From Sarcocystis neurona (lineage: Eukaryota; Apicomplexa; Conoidasida; Eucoccidiorida; Sarcocystidae): DNA of 64,000 bases. The position numbers and the translations under genes are program-made. The DNA is taken from contig KL647302.1 in the NCBI GenBank assembly GCA_000727475.1, positions 2,829,877 through 2,893,876 of the forward strand. The letters are read 5' to 3'. The notes beneath the pieces were generated by a model. The model was not told where the DNA came from. It searched no databases and saw only the letters and a list, made by a program, of their open reading frames with translations. This document shows, piece by piece, positions 1-11,560 of this stretch (position 1 is its first letter; each line of letters opens with the position of its first letter).

Positions 1-941
1 ATCTCGTGACGAACCCGTGAATGTCGATACCCCCAAATTTCTTCAAATATAAATATGCGCATCTGTGTGTGTATGTTTTTGCATGCGTGTGTGTGTGTCT
101 GTGTCTCCTCCTCTCCTATATATGCGTGTGTGTGTATGTACGTATACCCATGAACATATACGTATTTGCATGTACACACACACACACACATATAGTAGGT
201 GTGTATATCTCTCTACGTATGTGGAAAGGGTACATACATGCATGTATAGAGGTTCGCTGGGCACCACCACGGGACAGGAGACAGCAGGAAAAGACACGGC
301 GCTTGCTGCCCTCTGCTGCTCGTTGAGAAGCCTGCAAGCACCTGCGTCCAGGTGGGTTCCGCCTCTCGCTCGTCCCGGCAGCAGCGAGACGCGGGAGGAG
401 ACGGCGAGACACACGCACACGCACACAGCGAGACAACGAGGCGGGAAGGGCGGCGAACAGCCAGACACACGACGATGGCCCCACGCACGTACACACGCAA
501 GACGGGAGACACACACGGAGACGGAGACGCCGAGGGCGAGACACGGAGACACGGCGAGATGGCGAGACAGATGGAGGGACACGTTTTGGGGGGGGTGTCT
601 TGCTGGTGATTCGTGAGGCAGACGCAGCAGTGCATGCGTGGGGGGCATGCAGCAGAAGAAACTGCTGTCGTTCGGTGTATGTGCGTGCGGGTGTGGGGGG
701 GTGTGTGGGTCGGTCCGCATGCGCGCTGCCCCACGCCTTTGTGTGGAGAAGAAAATATATTCTGCACAAATGACACGGCTGCCCGTGTGTGGAGACGTCC
801 CGCGGAAGCGCTGCCGTGGGAATTATGCTGCGGCGGGGGGGCGCCGCCGCCACCGTGTCGTCAGCGGCCGAGAGCACTGCTGCTTGTGTACAAGTGGGTG
901 TGGGGTCTGCGCGCTGCTGCTGCTGCTGGTGCGATGTTCAG
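1..941. other. Microsatellite-rich stretch upstream of a terminal exon
   Basis: About 60-260 is alternating GT/TATG and CA microsatellite. 367-590 is a purine-rich array of GAGAC-type units (GAGACGGAGACG, GAGACACGG). 600-940 is GC-rich and unremarkable. The open frames here on both strands are products of the repeats. If the exon at 942 is real, the rest of this stretch is intron or upstream exons that I could not identify. Confidence 0.5.
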
Positions 942-1161
942 AGCGTTTGAAATAAACCGTCGGCGCCTTTTCTGCAAGTACGTGCTGCCGTATCTGTTCT
1001 ACCTGGAGGAAATTGCGGGGATTTTGTATTCGACGTCCCAGGGCGAATACCCGAGCGATGAGATGCTCAGCGACGAAGAAGATGGAGACGAAGTAGAGGA
1101 AGGGGACGAAGCCGACGAAGCAGAAGAAGAAGTCGCTTCTGCGTCCTTCTATCCGTTCTAG
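942..1161 (+). CDS. Probable terminal exon of an unrecognised protein with an acidic C-terminus
   Basis: After a CTG-rich tract and the acceptor ending at 941 (gatgttcag), the frame reads AFEINRRRLFCKYVLPYLFY and then LEEIAGILYSTSQGEYPSDE. It continues with about 30 residues dominated by Glu and Asp and ends SASFYPF before TAG at 1159-1161. It differs from its surroundings in having no homopolymers, mixed hydrophobic and basic residues and a clean stop. The acceptor would join in phase 2. The frame stays open upstream to about 613, so the exon start is a choice based on the splice site. I do not recognise the family. Earlier exons would lie left of the window or in 1-900. Confidence 0.35.
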
Positions 1162-3230
1162 CAGTCGCAGGTTATGACGACGCCGTCCCGCAGCGCGTCG
1201 CGGCTGCCGTGCAGCAGCAGCAGCGGCTGAGGATCACCGGCGGCCCGCCAGAGACACGGCAGCAACAGCAGCAGGAGAAGACGACGGCGCAGCGGACGGG
1301 GCCTCGGCAGGAGCTGGACCCCCTGAAGAGACAGCAAAGGCAGCAGCAGGAGCCCTGCTGCGGAGAACGCTGCGTAGCGGAGAAGACACCGCGCGGCAGC
1401 AGCCGAACGAGACGCGCGAGCAGCGCGACAGCAGCAGAGCAGGAGCGCAGGACGGAAAAGAGAGGAACAGGAAGAGAAGGAGAAGGAGTAGAGGGGAGAG
1501 GATTCCCGCAGAGGAGAAGAAGAAGACGTCGGAGCCTTGGGACCGGCAGCAGAAGAGACGGGAGCAGCGGCATAGACACGTAGAAGTGAGAAGAAAGTGC
1601 TGCAGCGGCTCTTGAAGTCGAGCAGCACGACACATGCTGCTCCCCTCTTTCCAGTTGTCCACTTGTTCTCTTCCTTTTCGTTTTGAGGCGTCGTTTGCTG
1701 TTATTTCGAAACTGACGGCAGGCGTCCGCCGCATCACGGCGTTGCAGGGTGCTGCCAGGGAGTGATGAAGACTGCGAAGGAGAGGAGGTCGTCGTGCGGT
1801 GGGCTGCAGCAGCGCCAGCACAGAGGGACGTTGCTGGGAGGGCGGGGGAATCGTCTCCCCTTTCAATTCTCTGTCTACGGGGCTCCACATATATATGTGT
1901 GTGGATGGCTTTGCCTGCGGGCATGTTGTAGGGGGGGAGTCTATCGGCGGAGATCTGCATATATGCCGTGTATATGGACACCTACCTCTACTAGCGTCCC
2001 GAAGTATACACGTATATGCGTATCTTTTATATACATACGTCCGTGTATCGCTGTACATGTACATCTCTCTGTATATGAACTAACGTGTACAAACACATGT
2101 GAATATACATACATATGTCTGTGTACATATGTGTATGCTTCCCTATGTATATGAATATATGTGCTGGCTGGCATGTGTAGGAGGAGTGCATGCGTGTGTA
2201 CGCATGTAAAGTCGCGGCCCTGTGCAGACACACAGGTGCCCGCTTGTGATTCGGAAGAGGCGGCACGAAGAGAAACTGCTGCATGGGCTCGCATGCGCGT
2301 CAAAATTCGTCGAAGGCGGCCTGATGCATGCCTGCATGCCTCCGCCCCGCCTGTCGACAGGGTTGCTTGCCAGGAAGATGCTGCTTTCGCGTCGTTCTCT
2401 TGATATGTCTACATCGAGAGACAGACACACACATGTATATATATACATTTGTATGCATATCCTTAGGGAGACAGGTACATATAGGTCTCTCTATATACAC
2501 ACGTATACCTATACAGCCATATCTACACTTGTATAAAGAGAGGGAAATATGTATAGTGACGTATAGAGAGACAGCGAGGAAAAGAAATATATATATATAT
2601 ATATATGCGTATACATATATATATGTGTGTCTCACTTTGTAGACGGGGGGTATAGATGCATGTGTATCCACGTAGATATACATATATGTGAACACATTGG
2701 TGTCCGTATTAACGTACACTATGTGGCGACGCGCAGGAAAGCAAGGTTGCAGCCCTGCAGGTGGTAACGGCGCAGCACGTTTTTCAAAATGAGAGAAGCT
2801 GCGGGTGACGCCTCTGTGTCATTCCCTTGGAGCTCGAGGCTTCTGCAGCATGCGCGAGCGCGCAGAACCTCACTAAGTCCCAAAGCAAACACGTTTGAAC
2901 GCTGCGCGTGCATGTGAAGGCCGTGCGACTGCAGTGTCGCGGTGGCACCGCCTCGCTGACCCTGCAGCCTTCCCAGGAGCAGGAGTGCCACAGCAGGGCA
3001 TGCGTCGAGCGACGGCGTGCTTCGGACGACTGCTTGCGCGCTCGGTTAGCGAGCTCATCATTAGAGCAGAGCAGTCACTCGCGAGCGCGTGGAAGAACAG
3101 AACAGCAACGTCACTGTGGAACGCATGCTCCCTGCATGCGCTGCCGGCGAGGCACAGCACTTTTCCTTGACGTGGAATAATTTTAGGTAAAACCTGCGCG
3201 TGTCATTCTCCGCACACACTGATGCACGCA
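1162..3230. other. Intergenic: CAG-rich block, then AT/GT microsatellite, then plain sequence
   Basis: 1200-1600 is CAG-rich with opposing open frames on both strands, each rich in Q/R or L/C, as expected of repeat rather than gene. 1890-2720 is TATATG/ACATAC microsatellite. 2720-3180 is a non-repetitive GC-balanced stretch with overlapping 90-residue frames on both strands and no recognisable domain. No convincing gene was seen. Confidence 0.5.
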
Positions 3231-3235
3231 CACAT

Positions 3236-3401
3236 ACATATGCCATCCCACACAGAAAGGTGGCAGCGTGACTGCTCTGATACACATACCATCCCACATA
3301 TGTAGGTGGCAGCGTGACTGTTCTCTTGTACATACCATCCCACATATATAAGTGGCAGCATACACATACCATCCCACACATATATATGGCAGCGTGCCTG
3401 C
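3236..3401. repeat. Minisatellite, about 50-bp units, four degenerate copies
   Basis: The phrase ACATACCATCCCACA followed by a short variable ATA stretch and GGTGGCAGCGTGACTG recurs four times. The first three copies start at about 3236, 3283 and 3332, and the last and most diverged at about 3364. The minus-strand translation shows a repeating MWDGMY/VGWYV pattern, which is a by-product of the repeat. Confidence 0.8.
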
Positions 3402-4429
3402 CGTGTGGCTGCCGTTCGGCAGTGACGCAAACTGTTCTTCGGGACAGCAGCGGAAAATAGGGCCACGACGACCACGCGTACTGGGAAAGGAGGAATGGGG
3501 AACCCGGGTCATCGCGCGTGGTGGCTGTAGAGGCAGCAGCAGTGTAGCCTCCGTGTGTCACGCGTGGGCGAGGTGCTGTCAGCAGAACAGTGTACGCAGC
3601 AGCTTTCTTCGCGCGCGCGCGCAGCAGCAACACTCTGTGTGATGAAAGAGAAGAGCAGCAGCACGTTCGAGTTCACCCATGCTGAAGAAAAGAACGCGAC
3701 TGACCGCCAGCTGCCTGCAGCAGGCCCAGCTGCATACAGCAGCAGCGCTGCAACAAGCCGCACTCGCATAGTCTCGAGTAGCCTGCTTGACAGCGAAAGG
3801 ACGCGGAGCAGAGCACTTCGATCGTCCACGTACACCAGTGTATATATAGATATATACATATGTATTTGTATGTGTGTCCTTCAATACATAGACATACTCC
3901 CAGACATCAGGTACTACAGGTTGAGAGGTCAGCGAGGAGGCGTATTATATCCGTGTTCACTCATGTGTCTAAACAAGCACCAAAGAGAGAGAAAAACAGG
4001 AAGACAGAGAGAGATACACGTGAGTCAAAAACATACAGACACGCTTCTGTATCTTTCTTTCCATCGCCTACGTGCTTCACTCAGCCGGAACGGAGATGAG
4101 GAAGAAGAAAGAAGGAACCCAAAAGGTGCTACTCAAAAGAACACTCAATTCCTATACACAGGAATGTGAAAATTTACACAAATTCATTTACGCGTACACA
4201 TTCACTCACCCAGGTATACACGTTTCTATGTACAGGAGTCATATGCGGATGCGACGCACTCGCTGCACGTGCACATATATGTATATATATATATATATAT
4301 GTACACCGAGGTATCGGTGTATACGCAAAGACAGATTTATAGGTATGCCTACATATTCCCGTGCATGGTGTATGGAAAATAAGAACAAATCGCCTACAGA
4401 CGCGCATTCGCACACTGGTGTCTCTCTGC

Positions 4430-4440
<11 letters not shown>
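3402..4440. other. Non-coding, mixed composition
   Basis: The sequence is moderately GC-rich up to about 3830 and then passes into microsatellite. Several 100-200 residue frames overlap on both strands without any conserved motif. I see no supportable gene. Confidence 0.4.
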
Positions 4441-4468
<28 letters not shown>

Positions 4469-4836
4469 NNNNNNNNNNNNNNNNNNNNNNNNNNNNNNNN
4501 NNNNNNNNNNNNNNNNNNNNNNNNNNNNNNNNNNNNNNNNNNNNNNNNNNNNNNNNNNNNNNNNNNNNNNNNNNNNNNNNNNNNNNNNNNNNNNNNNNNN
4601 NNNNNNNNNNNNNNNNNNNNNNNNNNNNNNNNNNNNNNNNNNNNNNNNNNNNNNNNNNNNNNNNNNNNNNNNNNNNNNNNNNNNNNNNNNNNNNNNNNNN
4701 NNNNNNNNNNNNNNNNNNNNNNNNNNNNNNNNNNNNNNNNNNNNNNNNNNNNNNNNNNNNNNNNNNNNNNNNNNNNNNNNNNNNNNNNNNNNNNNNNNNN
4801 NNNNNNNNNNNNNNNNNNNNNNNNNNNNNNNNNNNC

Positions 4837-4876
<40 letters not shown>
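4431..4876. other. (TA)n tract spanning an assembly gap
   Basis: A perfect (TA)n run enters 367 undetermined bases (4469-4835), and another (TA)n run leaves them. The matching GATATATA edges on both sides suggest that the assembly broke on a single long TA microsatellite, so the N length may be only an estimate. Confidence 0.9.
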
Positions 4877-4879
<3 letters not shown>

Positions 4880-6535
4880 TAGGGTATGTGGGTATATATA
4901 TGCAAGTAAAGGATGTATGAAGATAAGTATAAAATATATCAGTAGTACAGTAAAGCTGCGTTCCTCGCGTAAGCGGGGGTTCCTCTCACGCGAACCTTCA
5001 CACGAGGATGTGTACATGTCTGTGTACCTGTGTGTGTGTGTGTGTGTGTGGGTAGCTGTATATCTAATGTCTACACGGACACAGAGTTCGCGGATCAAAG
5101 AACAAGTACTCCTCCCTTTCTCTTTGGTGTACCCGTATCTCTATGTTGTAAGGCAATCAAAAGTGCGCATGTATATATATATACATAGATACATTATGTA
5201 TATATATATGTAAGATACATTTACATATATATATATATATATATGCAGCATGCTTTCTTTTTTGCAGCTTGTTTGATGAGAAGTTATCAAGAAATACGGA
5301 GATGGGCGCGTATGCACAAAACTACGCGCGTCTCCTACTCACGTGATTGAAGTTCACCAGTCTATCCATACGTCCTATACGTACCCACTTAGGTCCTTCA
5401 GGTATACATGCATGTACATATACCTCCATCCACATACCCAACACACATATGTATATATATATATATATATGTATGCAAACATATATCGGCCGTGCATCCG
5501 TACGTTCTACATGTATCTACATACTTCCTTTAGGTGTATGTATATCCGCGAACTCTACATATGTATATATATAAATGCAAAGACAATGACAGAGAGGAAA
5601 ATACCCCACATACGCGTGAAGGATTTTTGTAGATACGTATAGAATATATGGATATACGACCGAACTCCATTTGCAAATGTATACATACATCTGTGCAAAC
5701 GTATATCGTATATACATGTAAATATATTTTTATAGCTTCTGCACATGTCTATTTGTGTCCTACACGCCTACACCTGCATCCTCACTCTATTATTCGCTTA
5801 TCTCTCAACAAATTTCATTCGTACACTACCGGCGCTCAACACCGCCAGGCACAGCTTTCCCTGTCATTTTCTTGTACACGAGAAGGCAGATGTGCGACAC
5901 TGATATTGTTGTAGGGAAACGTGTGTCAGTGTCTCTCTCTCACAATATGAATAAGTACAGGTATGTATATACTGACGTACGCATAAACGTCGACAGCCCT
6001 GTTGTCTTTGTGGATACGCTTTGCATAAACATTAACGTATGTATAGACGTCGAAAGTCCTGTTCTATTTGTGAGTATAATACTCTTCGAGCACGCAGGCA
6101 GGAGATATACAGTGAAGCCTGGAACACTTCGCTGTCGCGGGAACTCCCCGCACCCACTGCCGGGTGTGTCTTTAATACTCAGCTCTCAAGAAGGTAAGGG
6201 ACAGATATCGGCCTTTATCACAAGAGTCTCTGTTCGCATACCCACACAAGCAGACACATATACGTACATATATATATATATATGTATAGCACAGTCTTTT
6301 TCCCTTTCTTTCTTCCTCTGTGTATCTCTTTTTTCCTACATATGTATTTATATATATATGCAGCTTAATCTTGTTCCTCACTCTCTCTCTTTCTCCATCC
6401 ATGCCTGCACATATATATATATATGTGTACGTCGCATTCTCCTTCTATCTCCTGCTGTATCGCTATCGATCACTTACATGCGTGTTTATGTGTACCGTTG
6501 TCACCATTCTCGCGTGCGCAGGATAGGAGCTGCTT
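4877..6535. other. Non-coding microsatellite stretch with one imperfect duplication
   Basis: TATATG, ACATAC and (GT)n tracts alternate with plain sequence. At 5975-6065 a segment of about 55-60 bp is duplicated in tandem with changes: CATAAACGTCGACAGCCCTG against TATAGACGTCGAAAGTCCTG. The longest frame (5755-6558, + strand) reads through the microsatellite as IYIYIY and is not a credible protein. Confidence 0.45.
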
Positions 6536-6659
6536 ATGAAACAGACCTTCACTCCTGAATGGACGCGTTTGCACGTGTGTGGGGACGATCGCAGTGATCT
6601 ACGCGACTTGTCGTTGGCGAAACCAGCGTGGAGGAGAACAGGTAGAAAGACAGGCTTGT

Positions 6660-7030
6660 GCGACGTTGCTGCGTGTCTCACGCAAAACACGCACGATGTG
6701 CGGAGCTTCGAACAAACGTGCGCGTGGGTGCTGTTTTTTCCTGACGACGCTGCAGTGTATCTCACGCAAAAAATGTACCATCTGCAGAGCTTCTTCAAAG
6801 TCTTAACTCTCTCTAGCATAAAGATACCCCACACTCCACTGTGCTGTCTCTCGCAGGAAAGCCACGTCGTGTGGAGCTTAGAGAAATCAATCTCTTTCTG
6901 TCTCTCGCACAAAAATCCCCCGCCAAGTCGCGCGTCTCCTGTCTCTTGCAGAACATTCACCGTATGTCCAGTTTCGACGCATGTACCTCTCGCATCGTAG
7001 TCGAGTGCTGCCTCTCGCCAGAACTTCCGG
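6660..7030. repeat. Degenerate tandem repeat built on CTGTCTCTCGCA
   Basis: The core TGTCTCWCGCAVRAA recurs at about 6674, 6757, 6844, 6899, 6940 and 7011, each followed by a variable stretch that often includes GAGCTT. The first two intervals are about 85 bp; later ones shorten to 40-70 bp. The frames 6841-7167 (+) and 6463-7155 (-) cross the array, and neither shows a family signature. Confidence 0.6.
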
Positions 7031-7169
7031 GCGTGACGCATCTCCTGAGGAACAGAAGTCAGCGCGAGTGCTGGCCCCTTCCCCCGCTGTCCCCCTCCCC
7101 TGGCGGCGGCATTGCTGCTCTGCAAAATATCCAGGATAAACGGGTAGACTGCCACTTCGTCGAGTAGAC

Positions 7170-8028
7170 GAAAGTTTTAGGTTCTTCATGAACTCTATAT
7201 CACTGGGAAGAGTGCCGCGGCCGCGTGGATGTTCGGCTCGATTTGCTAGATCCAAGGCCGCTCTCACACCGGGAATACGAACAGATACTAATCTTGTCTT
7301 CGCCTCTGCAGGACACGAGTTTAACCTGTAAAAGTGTTCTTTTCTTCTTCCAGATTGTCAACTTCATGGAAGTGTGCACGGGTCACCGGATTCATCCATA
7401 CCTACACACCGACACAGGTCGGTGACCGAAAGTAGGAGAATTGACCGGCTGCATGTTCAAGTGTGTCTGTGTAAAGCAAAGCTCACAAATAGTTTTTCCC
7501 GAGTACGTCGGCGAGTTCCCCTCAAAAAATGAAACCGCAAAGCTCCGCATGCACACTACTACGAGATAATGTTGGCTGAGCACACGTATACAGAGATTTG
7601 TATCACATGTGTGTGAACTCCAAGAACTTATGTGTGTATGTATATATATATATATATGTATAACTGGGAAGACACTATATCTATATGTATACATATATAT
7701 ATCTATCTATATAATATATGTGTCTGGGCAGAGGGCGAGGATATATCTACGAAGACTCGCCGGTACACAGGCTGTGCCGAGGCACCTTGACTGCAAGTAG
7801 AGACGCACACAAACAATATCTCCCTATTTACACTTGTGTATGTCCAAATATGTCGTAAACTTGTATTTATACCTGTATGTAAGTGTACCTGCTGCTGCCG
7901 CTTTCCCCGAGGGCTGCGTACACACGAGGAAATATATTTACGTTATATCTCGTTATACATATAAATATATATATATATATACATATATGTATGGTAGACG
8001 TGGGTGCGTGCGTGTATGCGTGTAACTG
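7170..8028. other. No gene seen
   Basis: This is plain sequence followed by TATATG microsatellite (7630-7720 and 7940-8000). No open frame longer than about 100 codons stands out, and no motif was recognised. Confidence 0.4.
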
Positions 8029-9190
8029 GTGCTTCCGCTCTCTAAGCATCTCACTGCTCTCGCTGTTGCTACTGCCACCAGAAGGAGTCGTTTAGCTTCT
8101 ACGGCTGTGGTGACACGCACGTTGTTCTTGCAGCAGGTTCTTTGGCTTGTAGGCCACGTGCCAGGTTTCCGGCTTCTCCTGTTGCCGCTGCTCGTGTTTC
8201 TTCTGGTGCGATTCCTGCTGTTGCTGCTGTTGCTGCTGCTGGCATTTCTTTTGGTGCTGCTGCTACTGCTATGGCTGCTGTTGCGGGTATGTTCCCCTCG
8301 TGCTGCTGCTGCTGCTGCGGGTGCTCGAGCTGCACTGCCGTGGCGATAGCTATTTCACAGGTAACCGTTGCTGCTTTTGCTGCCGCATTGCTCCTTTTGC
8401 TGCCCCGTTGCTGCTTTTGCTGCCCCGTTGCTGCGTTGCTGCCCTGTGGCTGCTTTTGCTAACCGGTCGCCGCTGCCTCTCCCGCTCTGTCCAGCAGCAA
8501 CTCGAGAATCCTTCGCTTCTGCTGCCTTGGCCGACGTGCTGCTGCTCTGCCCCCCGCTACGCGCTGCACGAGCCCACCTTCTGGCTAGTGTTGCTCTACC
8601 GCCGCTTGGCGTCGGGTGTTGCTTGTTCTTCTCCTCCTTCTCTGCCGCTCTGGTGTGGCTGCTGCTGCTGCCGTGAGGTTTCTAGACGCATGGATCATGC
8701 GAACCGCCCTGTGGATTGCTAGCGACAACAGCAGCACGGGAGGAAGGAGCAGCAGCAGCAAGATGCATCAGAAGTAGAAACGACAGGAGGAGGCATGCCA
8801 CGTGAGGCAGTTCAAAAACGTCAGAGCAGCGCAACGGCACCAGCAGCGTGGATAACGGCAGTGGCTCCACAAACATGAGCGGCACCCCGAGCAGTAGCAG
8901 CGGCAGCAGAAAAGCAGCGGCAGCAACAAAAAAGGAGCAGCAGTAGGAGAAAGGCAGCAGCAGTACGGGGAAAGCACAGCAGCAGCAGCAGCAGAGAAGC
9001 AGCAACAGCAGCCGGAGAGCAGAGGTAGAGGCAGCAGAGATGCAACAGCAGCAGCAGCAGCAGAAAGGCAACAGCGGCAGCAGAGCAGCAGCAGAAAAGC
9101 AGCAGCAGCAGAAACGCAGCAGCAGCAGGAGCAGAAACGCAGCAGCAGCAGCAGAAACGCAGCAGCAGCAGAAGAGCATCACCAAATAGC
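8029..9190. repeat. CTG-rich arm followed by CAG-rich arm: large imperfect inverted repeat
   Basis: 8080-8690 is dominated by CTG/TGC triplets on the + strand and 8720-9185 by CAG/GCA triplets, so the two halves are largely complementary. The frames are Leu/Cys-rich in one reading, Ala in another and Gln/Ser in the third. There is no non-repetitive island that I can assign to a protein, apart from a short stretch at 8540-8640. Confidence 0.7.
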
Positions 9191-9279
9191 AGCGCTACCG
9201 TTCTACGGGCGGCGGAGCAGCATTTTCCAAGAGGAGCGACGGTGGTGCTGTCACCGTATACTGCGGTGTGCTGCACACA

Positions 9280-10490
9280 CGGCTGTAGCTGGGCATGCTG
9301 CTGCTGCTGCTGTTGCTCTGCGGGTGCTGCTGAGCTGCCGTTTTCGCAACAACTTGGGCTCTGCTGTGCTGCAGGCGTTCGTGTTGCTGCTGCTGCTGCT
9401 AGTCGATCATCACCGTACAGCCACACATATCGCCCAGCAAGTGCAGACATGCTTGTGTGCTGCTGCCGGTTCTGCTCTTCCACTGCTGTCGCGCTCCTCT
9501 TGCTGCTGCTACTGCTTCTTCTGTGCAGACGTCCGCCAGGTCGCTGCTGCTGCTGATGCCTCCACTCCTCACATGCTGTTGCGGCCGTTGCTGCTGCTGG
9601 GGCAGCCGCCGCTGATGGCGCAGCTGCTGCGCCAGCCACCGCCTGCTTCTTGCTGCTGCTGCATCTTCTTATTCTTTATGTTGCTGTCGTGCGACGCCGT
9701 TGCGGCGTGCTTTCGTGCTGCTGCTGCTCCTCCTGCGCGTCTGGTCGCGCGCGCGCGCGCACGCGCGCCCCCTCCTGCTTCTCCGGCTTCGACTGCTGGC
9801 TGCTTTGAGAACTGCGCGTCCGCGCGCGCGCGCTGCTCCAGCGCCATTAGATAACGAAGAGAGCAGCTTCTCTCTCTCTGCTGCACTGCTCCGAGGGTTC
9901 ACGAACTGCTCCGTTGCTGCCGCGGCTGGTCGGGCCGTCGTCGTCTAGCAAGAAGTCTCCTTCCTCCCACCAAGATGCAGAACTTTGCATGAGGAACATG
10001 CTTCCGTGCATTGCTGCTGCTGTATTGCTGCTGCTGCACTGTTGCTGCCTCATTGCTGCTGCAGCTGCATTGCTGCTGCTGCTGCGTGTGACTCTGCTTC
10101 TGGACGTACGTATTGTATTCTTCGGGCTTTGTTCTTGTTTTTCGGCAGCAACAGCACATCTGCGTGGTGGCAGCGGCCGTGTCGCGTTCATTTCTTGTCC
10201 TCTTCCTGCGAGCAACAAGAACACCGTCCTTTGCTGCCGCTGGCTTTCCTCCTGCAAGGGCTCCGATATCTTGCTGTTGTAACGTTCCCCTTCCTGCAGC
10301 AGTTTCTGCTTGCTTCTGAAGTTCTGCTGCCCAGGTACTCCGACGGCTGCTGCTGCGCGGCCGGTGCTGCTGCTGCTCCGGACTCGTTGCCTGCCGCTTT
10401 CCGCTGCTGCTGCTGCGGGTCGGACGTCGAGCCGGCCGCGCGGCACCTGCTGCGTCTCACACAGGCGCAGCAGCCCATGCCCTCTGCCGT
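9280..10490. repeat. CTG-rich block with a CG dinucleotide cluster
   Basis: CTG and TGC triplets dominate the + strand. (CG)n-like runs of GCGCGCGCGCGC lie at 9747-9770 and 9810-9833, unusual in an otherwise triplet-repeat block. The + strand frames at 9985-10671 and 10310-10720 contain short non-repetitive stretches (for example LLRLTQAQQPMPSAVRRM), so I cannot exclude that this is a coding exon of an upstream gene. No family is recognisable. Confidence 0.5.
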
Positions 10491-10504
10491 GCGCCGCATG
10501 GGAA

Positions 10505-10670
10505 GAAAGAGATGCAGCAACAGCAACAGCAGGAACAGCAACAGCAGGGATAGCAGCAGCAGGAACGACAGCAGCAGGGATAGCAGCAGCAGGGATACCA
10601 GCAGCAGGGATACCAGCAGCAGGGATACCAGCAGCAGGACCAGCAGCAGCAGCAGGAGCGGCTCTGGGTA
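10505..10670. repeat. 15-bp minisatellite (AGCAGCAGGGATACC)
   Basis: About ten adjacent units of AGCAGCAGGGATASC or AACAGCAGGAACAGC variants. The last three copies with GGATACC are nearly identical. The unit length is a multiple of three, so the array stays open in all frames. Confidence 0.8.
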
Positions 10671-10721
10671 GCAGCAGCAGCAGAATTGCTGCTGCTTCCC
10701 AAGACACAGAGACTGGTTGAA

Positions 10722-10877
10722 GAGCAGCAGCTCTGCTACACAGCAACCGAACAGCAGGGAAAGCCTCCCCGTAGAGCAGCAGTTCTGCTCCACAGCAACG
10801 CGACGGCAGCAAAAACCTCCCAGCAGAGCAGCAGCTCTGCTACACAGCAACAGGCCAGCAACAAAAGCCTCTCAGTT
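10722..10877. repeat. 52-bp tandem repeat, three copies
   Basis: Units begin GAGCAGCAGYTCTGCTMC at 10722, 10774 and 10826, exactly 52 bp apart, and include CAGCAACNNRNCAGCA and AAARCCTC. Because 52 is not a multiple of three, expansion would break a reading frame, so this stretch is more likely non-coding. Confidence 0.85.
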
Positions 10878-11289
10878 TACCAGCAGCACAGCGCTAGACC
10901 GCTATATATACATACATATATATATGCCTCGGCTGCAGGTGGTTCTTCTCTTGCCCCGCTCTCCCCCCGCTGCTACATGAGCCGTGGTGTGCTGCTGCAG
11001 CTCGCCGCTCCCGTTCTGCCTTGCGTTCCTTGCAGCTTCCTGCTGCTGCTGTTTTGCATCATTCGTTCTTGTCCTTGCCTCTGACTTCCTTCAGCTGCTG
11101 CTTCTGGGCTGCTCCGGCCCTGCCTCGCGGCCTGCTGCTGCTGCTTCTTCACTCCCCCGCCCCCTGGAGGAAATGCTCATTCTGACCCGCCGCTCCGGCT
11201 GCTGCTTCTCCGCGTCTGCCTTCCTGCAACAGAATTATCTGCTCCCTGGCGTCTGCTGGTGTTCGTCTTCTATTCCTTCTCTTCTGGCT

Positions 11290-11560
11290 ACGAGGCCTCC
11301 AGCAGCCGCAGCCCTACCACCAGCAGCAGCAGCGGCTCTGCCACCAACAACAGCAGCAGGGCTGCCACCAGCAGCAGCAGCAGGTCTGCCACCAGCAGCA
11401 GCAGCAGGTCTGCCACCACCAGCAGCAGGTCTGCCACCAGCAGCAGCAGCAGGTCTGCCACCAGCAACAGCAGCAGGTCTGCCACCTGCTGGTGGCGGCA
11501 GCAGCAGCTCTGCCACCATCAGCAGCAGCAGCTCGGCCACCAGGAGCAGGTTGTTAGGCT
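11290..11560. repeat. CAG-rich minisatellite, 24- and 21-bp units
   Basis: GCCACCAGCAGCAGCAGCAGGTCT recurs about eight times with 21-bp variants. In one + frame (10984-12240) it reads as AAAAGLPP and in another as SSSRSAT. The surrounding 418-codon frame starts with Cys/Leu-rich sequence typical of CTG repeat read in an unselected frame, so I do not call it a gene. Confidence 0.7.
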
